A stretch of 64,000 bases of DNA. Source: Pseudogracilibacillus auburnensis. GTDB lineage: Bacteria; Bacillota; Bacilli; Bacillales; Amphibacillaceae. A program made the translations under genes and the position numbers. The stretch spans positions 1 through 64,000 of the forward strand of contig NZ_QJJQ01000016.1 in the NCBI RefSeq assembly GCF_003201975.1, in the 5' to 3' direction. The notes under the pieces were generated by a model. That model was given only the letters and a program-made list of their open reading frames with translations. It was not told the origin of the DNA and made no database searches. Below are positions 26,101 to 35,495 of this stretch, piece after piece (the stretch's first letter is position 1; every line of letters starts with the position of its first letter).

Positions 26101-27693
26101 TTATGCGGTTACTTTTTTACGACGAATATATAAATAAGCTGATAAGCCCATTACAGTTAATCCGATGAATGTAAATAGTATCGTACCAATCCCGCCGGTT
26201 GTCGGAAGTTCCCAACCGTTTTCAAAGTTATCAACCGTTAATGTTATATCACTATTTTCTTTATCAATCGTAATATCAATCGGATTTTTTAAAATACGAT
26301 ACCCTTCAGGAGCTTTCGTTTCAACTAACTTGTAGTCCCCATAATCAAGTCCTGTCCAAACAAGCTCTCCGTTAGTATCAGTCGTTCCCGATACGACCAC
26401 ATTTCCATCTAAATCATGAAGTTCAAACGTTGCACCAGCTAGTCTTTCAGCTGTGTTACCATCTTGTTTTACAATGCTTAATGATCCTTCTGTCGGAATA
26501 ACGATCGCTGGTTCAGGCGTCTTTTTCCCATTAGTTCCTGTATTATTTGTAAAGTCAATATTTGCATCGTTCGGGATCGGTGCTACTTCTACACCAGCCT
26601 TTATTTCCGCCGTGAAGTTAATGGTGACAAAAGGAATCCCATCTAATGCTGCAAAATCATTTACTGTCCATGTTAATGTTTGTCCGTTTTCAGCAAATGT
26701 AAAGATAGAAGCATCCACACCGTCCACAGTCCACGTCCCAGTATAAGCTAGCCTTTCATCTAAGTTATCTGTTACAATAAATTCTTCATATTCGGCAATA
26801 TCTTCTGGTAAAGCTATTTTTAAATTATACGTAAACTCGGTTTCACGATTCGTTTCATGCGGTTCCGTCGAATTGTTTACCGTTTTTTCAATATGTGGTG
26901 CTCTAAAGTTTTCGATCGTAATTGTTTCTACTGTTCCTTCTTTCGTACCATCTGGTTGTACTGTGCCACTTTCTGTGATTGAAAAAGGAATTTTATCTCC
27001 AATAATCACATAGTCATTTGGAGCAGAAATTTCTTTAAAGTAATAATCACCATACTCAAGTCCACTTATACGAATATATCCGTCTGGATCTGTTACCAAG
27101 TCTCCTTGAACGAGATCGTCATTTGCTTTATATAATTCAAAGACGACTCCAGGAAGCGCTGAACCTGTTTCCCCATCGAGTTTTAATAGTTCTACTGCGC
27201 CACGAATGATTTCATTTTTCGGATAAATATGCACATCATAATTTAATTCACTTCCAGTTTGATTTGTCATTGGAATATCAACAGAATATTCTTCTGTATG
27301 TAAATTAACGTGTGCGGGACCATCAGTTTCTTGTATCTTATAACGACCTAAATCAATATTTTCAATAACAATCTGTCCGTTAGCATCGGTTACTCTTGTA
27401 AAAGGAGTCCCAGCTACTTCCGTCCATTCATCAGTATCCGCATTATACGCATGTGTTTGCGTTAAAGTAAATTCGACACTAGCAAGTGGAGTTCCTTCCG
27501 GTGTCTGCCCAGCATGTCCTGTTCCGTCTACTTGACCGTCGTCTGATTCTTGTTCATATTTATGAATCGTTAACTTTGGATTGTTTTCATCCCCTATAAC
27601 GTCATAAGCAAATGCAGTTGTTGGGACAAAAACCGATAACAAAAGTGTAAATACTAGTAACAAATTATATGATCTTTTTTTCACTATTTGCAT
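26101..27693 (-). CDS. Major pilin (SpaA/FimA-type, isopeptide-forming, LPTTG)
   Basis: Secreted cell-wall pilus subunit of 530 residues. It has a Sec signal peptide (residues 1 to about 29, ending TAFA) and a pilin motif YPKN at about 157-160 whose lysine would be joined to the next subunit. Cna-B-type isopeptide domains follow (GAVELLKLDGETGSALPGVVFELY; LSIVKQDGNTAERLAGATFEL) with E-box glutamates in FKEISAPNDY and YKLVETKAPEGY. At the C-terminus are LPTTG (about 496-500), a membrane helix and an RRKK tail. Together these fit a backbone pilin polymerised by the class C sortases downstream. It follows the adhesin gene by 49 bases. Confidence 0.93.
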   Translation of the reverse strand: MQIVKKRSYNLLLVFTLLLSVFVPTTAFAYDVIGDENNPKLTIHKYEQESDDGQVDGTGHAGQTPEGTPLASVEFTLTQTHAYNADTDEWTEVAGTPFTRVTDANGQIVIENIDLGRYKIQETDGPAHVNLHTEEYSVDIPMTNQTGSELNYDVHIYPKNEIIRGAVELLKLDGETGSALPGVVFELYKANDDLVQGDLVTDPDGYIRISGLEYGDYYFKEISAPNDYVIIGDKIPFSITESGTVQPDGTKEGTVETITIENFRAPHIEKTVNNSTEPHETNRETEFTYNLKIALPEDIAEYEEFIVTDNLDERLAYTGTWTVDGVDASIFTFAENGQTLTWTVNDFAALDGIPFVTINFTAEIKAGVEVAPIPNDANIDFTNNTGTNGKKTPEPAIVIPTEGSLSIVKQDGNTAERLAGATFELHDLDGNVVVSGTTDTNGELVWTGLDYGDYKLVETKAPEGYRILKNPIDITIDKENSDITLTVDNFENGWELPTTGGIGTILFTFIGLTVMGLSAYLYIRRKKVTA

Positions 27694-27742
27694 GATAAAG
27701 CCCCCTTATCGTTGTGTTAGTTTGAAATCGTGAAACAAGTAA

Positions 27743-30700
27743 TCAATTACTTTGTTTATTCTTTCTAACTAAAAAAATGAACGCGCCTGTCATAAGAATT
27801 GCTCCAAATAAGTAGAATACGAGCGTTCCAATCCCACCTGTTTTTGGTAATTCCCAATTATTTTTACTGTTTTCTACTTCTATTTCTACTTGACGATTAT
27901 GTTGATCTTTTAGTTCAATAGCGATTGGCTTTCTTACTATACGATATCCTTCAGGTGCTTTGGATTCGATTAATTGGTAAGATCCAAGCTGTAACTTTTC
28001 AAAAGTAAGTGTACCATTTTCATCGGAAATGCCAGTTGTCACGAGTGTACAATCTGTCAAGCGACTATTTCCTTCTGGACATTTCATTAATTCAAACTCT
28101 GCCCCTGCTAATACTTCATTTGTCGCTGCATCCATCTTAACGATCTGGATATCCCCTAAAACCGGTGGTTTCACCTTAACTTCATTTGATGGGGTTGGAT
28201 TATCATTAATAATTAACTCTGCTTCATTTGGAATTCCGCCTGTTTGGATAAAGGGTTCTAATTCTTCATCTGTCGCTGACCCCTTCATTTTTGACTCGAT
28301 CACGAGCGTATATGTTTGTCCTGTTAAATAAGCAAAACTTTCATCTTGTTTATTTAACGTAAAGGTCACTACATTGTTCGTAATATCAAGTTCTCCATTC
28401 GCACTCACATCTTGTCCATTTTGATCTAGTACTTGAACAGCTTCAATATCAAGCAGCTCATGAATTTCGTCACGAAACACTACAGATTCCCAGTTGCCTG
28501 TATAGTTTCCAAAATCGTACTCTACTTTCCATGTAAATCGCTCTTCACGATCAATAAGTTCAGTTGTTTCCTTAGAATCATTCACTGTTTTTTCAACGGC
28601 TGGGTCTTCAACCTCATAATCCATATATACCCCAACACGTAATGGCTCAACAGGCTGTCCGTGATCTGTCGCTACAGCGAAAGAGTTCCATGCGGCACGC
28701 TCTGTCGGTTCAACCGAGGTATCTAATACTTCTCTATCTACCTCAAGTTCTGACGGGGCTTGCATGGTAAACTGAATCATCATATCTTGCCCTTTCACCC
28801 ATTCAATGCCTTCTTTTAATTCAATCTTAAACGAGTGAATCGTTGACCAGTCCGTCACATCTGTTTCCATGACCCAGTTAGGCTCTTCTGCTCCAGCTGG
28901 ATTCGTCAGTTGTGTCGTTGTATCAGGATAAGCCGTATTCCTCGTCAAATCATCACGCTGTGGATTTTTTGCAGTACTGTAAAATACATTTACTTTATCT
29001 TGCCATTCTGCTGGCAAAACAATCGAATTCGTCATTTTCGGCGTAAAGAGACTACCTCTATCAACGTTATCCGTAATACCAAGATCTCCTACCGATGGGA
29101 GCACATCCATTAACGTCATTTCTGTAATATCTACACCAGTTGTATTCGTTAGCTTCACTTGATAATCAATGGAGCCGCTTGGGATCGTATGTCCAAAATA
29201 CGTATATTCATCATCTAATTCACCTTTCACAAGCTTTTCGGTTTGAATATCGTATTTCCCACGAATTGTATATAAATTCCCAGATTTTAAACGGGGTTGA
29301 TCGGTAATTCCGTCTCCATTTATATCACCTTCGTCTGTTTGCAGAACTGTGTCTGTAATGGACCCACCAGATGTTTCTGGAACTCGAAGTTCTTCGTCCC
29401 CAGAGAATCCATACACATCAAACTGTAATGTGTTAGGTGTTGATTGGGATATAGTTACATCAAGTTCAGCAGCTACATTTTTTCCAATTCGCAAACGACT
29501 GTCATTCCAATTTATTTTAATCAGTTGTCGCCCACTTCCATTGTAATCATCACTTAAAACTTGATAATTACCACCTAACGCTGAAGAAGTATTTTGACTT
29601 GATCGACCATCACCGTCTATGTATGTGGCATTTGGATTGTCATTCACTGTCACCCCAGCTGGCAATAACACAACCGTTTCTAATTGTTTTTGCATATGGA
29701 TGGTTGAGCTTTGTGCATTCGTTAAAGCCACTTTTAATCTATTTTCCCCATGAATAACTTCTCCGCTTTCATGATCAAGTAATTCAACTTGAACCATTGC
29801 AATAGGAGGTTGGGTCTCTGGTCTAGGAGCAATTTGAGCCGTTCGAGGCCCCGCGAGTGGATCTGAATTATATTCGTTACTAAATGCTTGTCCTGCTCCA
29901 TTGACGCCATAAACGTCGAATACATTTTTTACTTCTCCAACATAGCCGGGAATGACTTCAAAATAATACTGTGGGGTTCCCACATTTAGCATCCCAGCTG
30001 GAGCATAGGTGAAATCGTAGTAAATAACACTGACAACATCTGTTTCTTCTAATCCAAAGTCACTTCTCGTATACAATTCATTCGTATTTGCATCTTCAAC
30101 TAACATTCTTTCAGATCCATTTACTATCGCTTTTATATTAAAGAGTGGATCAGTTTGTAAAGGAATACCATTGGGATAATTTGAATTAGGTCGATAAATA
30201 AAGCCACCTGGTGTTCTTAATTCTTTAAAAATCAAATTCGGATCAATTTCATACGATGTCGTATACAGTTGAAAATCACCATGTTTACTTTCAAGCAGGG
30301 GTGCTATTCCATGTCGAAATTGGAGTATTTCATCATCGTACACGATTGGATTCGGGTTCCGATTGTCATTATTTCCAACTCCACCTGAATCGTCTGGACC
30401 AAGATGGTTTGGGATATACCAGGATCCTACAATATCTCCATTAGCCGTTTCAGAATCTACGATGAAAATTTGATCTTTAGCAGTAGATGTGCTTATCTCA
30501 TCATTAATAAAAGTTCCCTCTACTTCAATATTATTTTCTTGTGTTGTATCAACTGTGCCTGGTTCTACTTTCAACCATACTTGTAGCGTTGTTGAAAACA
30601 GCTCATCCTCAGCATTTTTTTGGTCATCAATCGTTGGAGCATCAAATGTCCATGTTAATTGGTTGCCTGATTGCGTTGGCTCTGGTCCTTTTTCCGTCGA

Positions 30701-31969
30701 CACATACGTTAATCCTGCTGGCAATGTATCTGTGATAACAATTTGAGAGCCTTCTTTTATATACATTTGCCCCGTATCTTTTTTGGGAACGCTTACTTTC
30801 ATTTCCCATACTGTATTTGAATTTGGGTAAGGAAGATTCCGATCATTATTACTAACTTCCAAAAATTGTTTTGAACTTGTGATTGTATTTGATGCATTAA
30901 TATGAACAATCGCTTCATCTGATATTGCTGGTTGTTCATCCGCTTCAAACATTGCTTTCCCAATTAACTCTGTACCTTCTGGTGAGACCCCATTTTCCGT
31001 GTTCACTTTTACCGTCGTTTCATAGGATCTCCCAGCTTTAATAGAATCAAATGCATAGATTAATTGATGGGTTGATTCATTGTAAGTCGGCGTCACCCCA
31101 TCGATGATAAGCTCACTTACATCTTGTGTAAAATTCGTATAGTCAGTAATCGGTAAATCAACGGTTATTTGCGCATTTGTATATTCTGTACGCGACCCAG
31201 TAATTTTTAATACGAGATGATAGGCGGCTGAGTTACCTGCTAATACAGTATTTCTTTGCGGTGAAATATCGATATCAACGTTTAAGTTCCCAGAAAAAGG
31301 TGTTACTTGCATTGTGCTTTTTTCATTTGACTCTACTTCTTCTGCCTTTTCTTTCCTCTTTGCTTCTTCTGCTTCACCTATTTTTTCATTCTGTATTTCA
31401 TCCGTTTTTTGTTCTGTAGCGTTTGCTTCCTCATCATCCGCTTGATCTGTTTCAACCTCGTTATGCGCGGTGGAAGACGCTTCTTCCGTCACTTCTTCAT
31501 GAACAGATTCAGGCTGAGCAACTTCATCATTTTCAATCGTGACATTAAATAAATGTTTCTTTTCCTCACTTTCGCCATCTTCGTATATACTTTTACTGAT
31601 CACTTCATTTACTTCATTTTTAATATTAGATAAAATAATCGTAGCTTCTAATTTATTAGGTTCATTTTCCCAAGTTAACTGTAGCATGTGCTTTGATCGG
31701 TCATAATGAATTATTACATTTTCTTGTTTAACATCGTTCATTAATTTCTCATCATAAGAAGTATCTGTAGGAAGAATTAATTGAATACTCTTTTGATCAT
31801 CATTTGCTACTTCTACCTTCACGATTGCTTTTTCATTACTTGCATGATCATCAACATAAATAGTAATATTATTTTCCTTTACGCTAGCTGCAGCGCCATG
31901 TAATAGGGGTTGAATCCCTTGCGTAAATACGAGCAAACCAATTAGTAATACAAATAACAACCTTTTCAC
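27743..31969 (-). CDS. Large LPXTG pilus-associated adhesin with repeated isopeptide-type domains
   Basis: Secreted wall-anchored protein of 1408 residues, probably the pilus tip or accessory pilin. It starts at GTG 31969 after AGGAGG. A signal peptide (about 1-27) is followed by a small N-terminal domain, then a Glu/Ala/Lys-rich disordered spacer (about 150-215). Many DUF11-like beta domains follow, with conserved VTDTLPAGLTYVS, EKLVKGELDDEY and EKTVNDSKETTELIDREERF. A DINGDGITDQ stretch resembles a calcium loop. The end is a Cna-B domain with the E-box YQLIESKAPEGY, then LPKTG (about 1374-1378), a membrane helix and RKNK. The ligand is unknown. It is the first gene of the pilus operon. Confidence 0.9.
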   Translation of the reverse strand: MKRLLFVLLIGLLVFTQGIQPLLHGAAASVKENNITIYVDDHASNEKAIVKVEVANDDQKSIQLILPTDTSYDEKLMNDVKQENVIIHYDRSKHMLQLTWENEPNKLEATIILSNIKNEVNEVISKSIYEDGESEEKKHLFNVTIENDEVAQPESVHEEVTEEASSTAHNEVETDQADDEEANATEQKTDEIQNEKIGEAEEAKRKEKAEEVESNEKSTMQVTPFSGNLNVDIDISPQRNTVLAGNSAAYHLVLKITGSRTEYTNAQITVDLPITDYTNFTQDVSELIIDGVTPTYNESTHQLIYAFDSIKAGRSYETTVKVNTENGVSPEGTELIGKAMFEADEQPAISDEAIVHINASNTITSSKQFLEVSNNDRNLPYPNSNTVWEMKVSVPKKDTGQMYIKEGSQIVITDTLPAGLTYVSTEKGPEPTQSGNQLTWTFDAPTIDDQKNAEDELFSTTLQVWLKVEPGTVDTTQENNIEVEGTFINDEISTSTAKDQIFIVDSETANGDIVGSWYIPNHLGPDDSGGVGNNDNRNPNPIVYDDEILQFRHGIAPLLESKHGDFQLYTTSYEIDPNLIFKELRTPGGFIYRPNSNYPNGIPLQTDPLFNIKAIVNGSERMLVEDANTNELYTRSDFGLEETDVVSVIYYDFTYAPAGMLNVGTPQYYFEVIPGYVGEVKNVFDVYGVNGAGQAFSNEYNSDPLAGPRTAQIAPRPETQPPIAMVQVELLDHESGEVIHGENRLKVALTNAQSSTIHMQKQLETVVLLPAGVTVNDNPNATYIDGDGRSSQNTSSALGGNYQVLSDDYNGSGRQLIKINWNDSRLRIGKNVAAELDVTISQSTPNTLQFDVYGFSGDEELRVPETSGGSITDTVLQTDEGDINGDGITDQPRLKSGNLYTIRGKYDIQTEKLVKGELDDEYTYFGHTIPSGSIDYQVKLTNTTGVDITEMTLMDVLPSVGDLGITDNVDRGSLFTPKMTNSIVLPAEWQDKVNVFYSTAKNPQRDDLTRNTAYPDTTTQLTNPAGAEEPNWVMETDVTDWSTIHSFKIELKEGIEWVKGQDMMIQFTMQAPSELEVDREVLDTSVEPTERAAWNSFAVATDHGQPVEPLRVGVYMDYEVEDPAVEKTVNDSKETTELIDREERFTWKVEYDFGNYTGNWESVVFRDEIHELLDIEAVQVLDQNGQDVSANGELDITNNVVTFTLNKQDESFAYLTGQTYTLVIESKMKGSATDEELEPFIQTGGIPNEAELIINDNPTPSNEVKVKPPVLGDIQIVKMDAATNEVLAGAEFELMKCPEGNSRLTDCTLVTTGISDENGTLTFEKLQLGSYQLIESKAPEGYRIVRKPIAIELKDQHNRQVEIEVENSKNNWELPKTGGIGTLVFYLFGAILMTGAFIFLVRKNKQSN

Positions 31970-32734
31970 GAAAATCCTCCTTCTATGCTGTATTTATTCT
32001 ATTTTTCTAGTTCTTACCACCTTCTTTATCACATTGTTCCACTAAGTTATATCATTCTCAGAAAATAAGCAAATTTCCTAAAATACTAAAAAATGCAATA
32101 AACATCCATATTTTTAGTCACAATAGCTTACTTTTCAACTAATAAATCTTAGCAAAATAGTTGATTGGTCTTCTTCCCTTTGCTAATCTACCTATACGAT
32201 GATGCTACCTCATGTGAGAATTTTGCCCTTTCACAAAAACGTATAGATACTATATACTAATGCTTTTTTCCTTTTGATATCCTCCTAAATATTTACTGTT
32301 CTGATTCATTTTATCCTTTGTTATGAAAGAAACCTTTATTGTGATAGAACCTTTTCACCAATCCCTTTTGATCATTTTTACTTTTTTACAAAAAACTTAT
32401 ATATTCGGCCTTTTTCGACTTTTCATCGTAAAATAAGGTGATTTCATGGATTGACTTAAAGGGAAAAGATAGATATTTATTACTAGCATAAAAGTTTACA
32501 AGAAAGAAAATGGGGGGATAATCTAAATAAACAGGGAGAACCACTCAGATAGTAATAGTTTTTATCTGCAGATAATAAAAAATGAGATTGTGGGGCTGCT
32601 CTTATGTAAAAATACCAAACATTCATTGTTTGGGTTGTCTAGCATTATCAACTCTGGGTACGCGCAGTCAAGTCCAAAAATCAGCACCGTCCTGATCCAG
32701 GATTGGAACAGACTCTTTCATATTGTTCAGAAAA
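31970..32734. other. Pilus operon leader and AT-rich intergenic region
   Basis: No gene is supported. A possible sigma-A promoter for the adhesin gene on the minus strand is TTTGCT with TATAAC 16 bases on (about 32042-32069). CTATACG (about 32192) and CGTATAG (about 32239) form an inverted repeat that might bind the SARP-like regulator. A short open frame at 32590-32784 runs into the repeat and looks like chance. Confidence 0.35.
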
Positions 32735-32873
32735 GAGGCCGGGACAAAAGTGTTTTCACCAAAGAAAAACCCGAACAATGGTAGCTGCATATAACCCGCT
32801 CTGGAAATATACTTCGCTAAGGTAATACATTATTCGTCTTTCGATATGGTCGTTTTAGTTATGTCCCAGCCTT
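32735..32873 (-). repeat. Dispersed ~130-bp repeat, copy 2 (inverted)
   Basis: On the plus strand it reads GAGGCCGGGACAAAAG to GTTATGTCCCAGCCT, which is the reverse complement arrangement of the copy at 25964-26093. The best-conserved interior is AATATACTTCGCTAAGGTA. The two copies bracket the adhesin and pilin genes. The remaining bases to 33129 hold nothing recognisable. Confidence 0.8.
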
Positions 32874-33129
32874 ATAACAAATAAAATTCCAACCATACAT
32901 AACTTACGCAATTATTTAACGGTACATAATCCGTTTCTATCCTACAAATACTTGTAGTAGATAATGCCGAATGAAACTCGATTTTATCTACTTGTTTTTG
33001 ATAAAAGCTTTGATTTAACCATTAATAATATGAATACCGGAGAAGATGACTACAGATGTAAATGGAACGTTAAAGAAAACAGAAGCGAAAAAAAGTGACG
33101 ATATAACTTCATCAAAAAAATATAAATAA

Positions 33130-33158
33130 AAATCCGCCTCACGAAAGTGAGCGGATTT
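33130..33158 (-). terminator. Terminator of the Ycf46 cassette
   Basis: AAATCCG plus CTCAC pairs with GTGAG plus CGGATTT around a GAAA tetraloop, with one bulged C. On the minus strand it is followed by a TTTTTATTTATA tail. It lies just past the AAA+ gene stop at 33167. Confidence 0.88.
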
Positions 33159-33166
33159 ATGATTGT

Positions 33167-34729
33167 TTATACTATAACATTTCTCGGACCTTTTCTTCTT
33201 GAAAAACTTGATTGCTCTGTCTGATTTTCTTCAAACGGTTTTCCAGCAGGTACAGCTCTTTCTCGCCCCCAGTTTCGGATAAAATCAATTTGTTCTGGGC
33301 TAGTTTGTGATAAAGGAACAACATTTTCAAAATAATTGATAAATGTTTGATCAGTAACTGAATCATCACCCTTAATAAAAGCTTGCTTTACCACATCACG
33401 AACAGCCGCCTCAAGATCGGCACCAGCAAAACCTTCTGATATTTGTACAAGTTTATCTAATAAGTCTTGATCGATTTCACGCCGTAATCCTTTTTCTACA
33501 TAAATACGAATTATTTCTTCTCTTTCTTTCGAATTCGGTAAATCAACAAAAAATAATTCATCAAAACGTCCACGCCTTAATAATTCAGGCGGTAATTGAG
33601 AAACATCATTAGCCGTTGCAACAACAAACACTCTTGCTAAACTTTCTTGCAACCAAAATAAAAATTGTCCAACTAATCTTGTTGAAGTTCCGCCATCGCC
33701 TGAACCCGTAGCCCCGGCTAGTCCTTTTTCAATTTCGTCGATCCATAATACACATGGTGCAACATGGTCTGCGGTCGCTAATGCTTCTTTTAATCTGCCT
33801 TCACTTTGCCCTAGATATTGACCGTGAATTGTTGAAAGGTCTAATCGGTAAAGAGGGAGATTCCAAAGGGATGCAATCGCCTTTGCAGAAAGTGATTTAC
33901 CGCATCCTGGGACACCTACAAGTAAGACTCCACGTGGTGGCCGAATTCCTCGCTCACGTAGATCAGCTGTAAGTAGCTTTTCGTTTGCCTCAAGCCATCT
34001 TTTCAGTCCTTCAAGACCACCAATTTGGTAGTCTTCTCTGATCGGGACTCTTTCTATACCTGAGATATCTGCAAAAATACGATCTTTCGCATGCATTAGT
34101 TGAGTTAAGTCTTCATTTCGAATTGCCCCATTAGCAAGTAACGTTGCAATTACATTTTCTGCCTCAATTTGACTTATCCCATCTAATATTGCTGCAGCTT
34201 GTTTTTCTTCTTCTAATCCCCATTCAATTTCAAATTCACCACGATAAGGAGATATTTGATCTTGAATTAACTCTAACATTTCATCTTCATTTGGTGGGTC
34301 TAATGTAATGGACATTCCAAGTCGCTGTAGCGGTCCCCAAACCGGATCATTTGTAATCACAATAATACTTCCACCTGTTTGTGTTGCAAACATGGCCAAA
34401 TCTTGAAATTGTCTTGATGTAGGGGTATCCTCTTCTAAATCTTGAACTTCAGTAAATATAAAAGTTAAGTTCTGTTGTTGAGCTATTTTTTGGTTGGCAA
34501 AATCTAGTCCGCCCATGATGGAGCGATCATCGTTCACCAATCTATTAGAAACAATATCTCTAGTTCCTTGGGAAATGGTATGAAAGTAAATAGATATATT
34601 TAGTTCATGTGAAAGTTGAGCTGCAACCTCAAGTGCTCTAGATCTTTCCGATGTCCGAATAGAAATAAAAGGTATCCGTGCTTTTAAATAACTTTCTAAA
34701 GTAGTTAAACATGTCTGTAAATCATTCAT
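33167..34729 (-). CDS. Ycf46-like AAA+ ATPase
   Basis: Cytoplasmic AAA+ ATPase of 520 residues. The N-terminal half (about 10-230) is a degenerate ATPase-like domain as in cyanobacterial/plastid Ycf46 (LKARIPFISIRTSERSRALE; ITNDPVWGPLQRLG). The C-terminal half is a complete AAA+ module: Walker A GVPGCGKS (272-279), Walker B VLWIDEIEK (about 327-335), sensor 1 ATAND and the arginine-finger region LLRRGRFDE, then a lid to about 470. It lacks the membrane and protease parts of FtsH, so it is a remodeller rather than a protease. It is the last gene of a five-gene cassette and overlaps the preceding gene by four bases. The client is unknown; the membrane protein at 35495 is the obvious candidate. 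Confidence 0.88.
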   Translation of the reverse strand: MNDLQTCLTTLESYLKARIPFISIRTSERSRALEVAAQLSHELNISIYFHTISQGTRDIVSNRLVNDDRSIMGGLDFANQKIAQQQNLTFIFTEVQDLEEDTPTSRQFQDLAMFATQTGGSIIVITNDPVWGPLQRLGMSITLDPPNEDEMLELIQDQISPYRGEFEIEWGLEEEKQAAAILDGISQIEAENVIATLLANGAIRNEDLTQLMHAKDRIFADISGIERVPIREDYQIGGLEGLKRWLEANEKLLTADLRERGIRPPRGVLLVGVPGCGKSLSAKAIASLWNLPLYRLDLSTIHGQYLGQSEGRLKEALATADHVAPCVLWIDEIEKGLAGATGSGDGGTSTRLVGQFLFWLQESLARVFVVATANDVSQLPPELLRRGRFDELFFVDLPNSKEREEIIRIYVEKGLRREIDQDLLDKLVQISEGFAGADLEAAVRDVVKQAFIKGDDSVTDQTFINYFENVVPLSQTSPEQIDFIRNWGRERAVPAGKPFEENQTEQSSFSRRKGPRNVIV

Positions 34730-35346
34730 CTTATAATCACTCGTCTCCTTACTTGACCGAACTTGTTATCCCTAGAAATTTCCCGATTAATGTTCATATC
34801 TGCTGACCCATTTTCTTCAGGGGAAATCGAATCATTATGTTTATGATTAAAGTTGGTTAGTGGGTTATTTTTGATGAGCATTTTTAGTCTTCCCGTCCGA
34901 TCTGCTTTAGCGCTGTCTTCTAATGACTCTTGCGTTTGTTCCGCATAGTCCGTTACTACCTTTTTCATCGAATCTATTACTTCTTTAGGGAATGCATTAA
35001 ATTGTGCCACCTCATACATTAAAGCTAATCTGTTTCTTAAGGTTAGTAGCCCTTTTGCAATAAGTACTTCATTCCCTCGTGAATGATTTAATTCCTTTTG
35101 AAATAAATCTGAAGCATATTCTATACGAAATTTGATCGTTTGATAAAGAACTTCAGTCATTCTTTCTGCAACTCCACGTGTCCATTCAATGGTTCCTTGC
35201 TTCATCAATTGAATAATTTGTTCGTCTTGAGCACCCTCTTTTAAACGGTCAAAACACTCCATCCACTGAGAATATGTTTTAGGAGATCTCATAATAATTT
35301 TGATCTCTTTCTTTTTAATAGAGTAGTAGGTGGAGTCAGATCCCAA
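34726..35346 (-). CDS. Uncharacterised helical protein of the Ycf46 cassette
   Basis: I do not recognise this 206-residue protein. It looks soluble and largely alpha-helical, with charged amphipathic stretches (CFDRLKEGAQDEQIIQLM; FRIEYASDLFQKELNHSRG) and a polar, probably disordered C-terminal third. It overlaps the AAA+ gene by four bases. The likely start is nearer the conserved-looking MRSPKTYSQWMECFDRL at about 35292, which lies close to the end of the small gene upstream; the longer frame to 35346 overlaps that gene. Tight coupling on both sides implies a subunit or adaptor of the same machine. Confidence 0.65.
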   Translation of the reverse strand: MGSDSTYYSIKKKEIKIIMRSPKTYSQWMECFDRLKEGAQDEQIIQLMKQGTIEWTRGVAERMTEVLYQTIKFRIEYASDLFQKELNHSRGNEVLIAKGLLTLRNRLALMYEVAQFNAFPKEVIDSMKKVVTDYAEQTQESLEDSAKADRTGRLKMLIKNNPLTNFNHKHNDSISPEENGSADMNINREISRDNKFGQVRRRVIIR

Positions 35347-35495
35347 TCAGGAAATTGGATGGCAAGGGCACTATTTGTGGTTTCCTCTTCCACTTTTTTT
35401 AGTTTTTCGATAAATTGTGTTTCGCTCGATTTATTTCTATTTAAGACAACCGGTGAACTAGCTTTTCCTTGATTCATATTAGTACTCCTTTCCAT
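35289..35495 (-). CDS. Small uncharacterised protein of the Ycf46 cassette
   Basis: A polar 68-residue product with no membrane segment and no family I recognise. The context is strong: it starts at the stop of the membrane protein gene (shared base at 35495) and runs into the following gene. The first in-frame codons MERSTNM suggest a real start a few codons in (ATG at about 35477), preceded by GGAAAGGAG. The C-terminus is basic (LLKRKRSKLL). It may be a small linker subunit. Confidence 0.55.
   Translation of the reverse strand: MERSTNMNQGKASSPVVLNRNKSSETQFIEKLKKVEEETTNSALAIQFPDWDLTPPTTLLKRKRSKLL

Noticed and set aside
32590-32784. Open frame of 64 codons on the plus strand
   Set aside because: It runs into the dispersed repeat, has no good start signal and no recognisable domain.
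33167-34729. FtsH protease
   Set aside because: The AAA+ module is similar, but there is no N-terminal membrane region and no HEXXH protease motif; the N-terminal half fits Ycf46.
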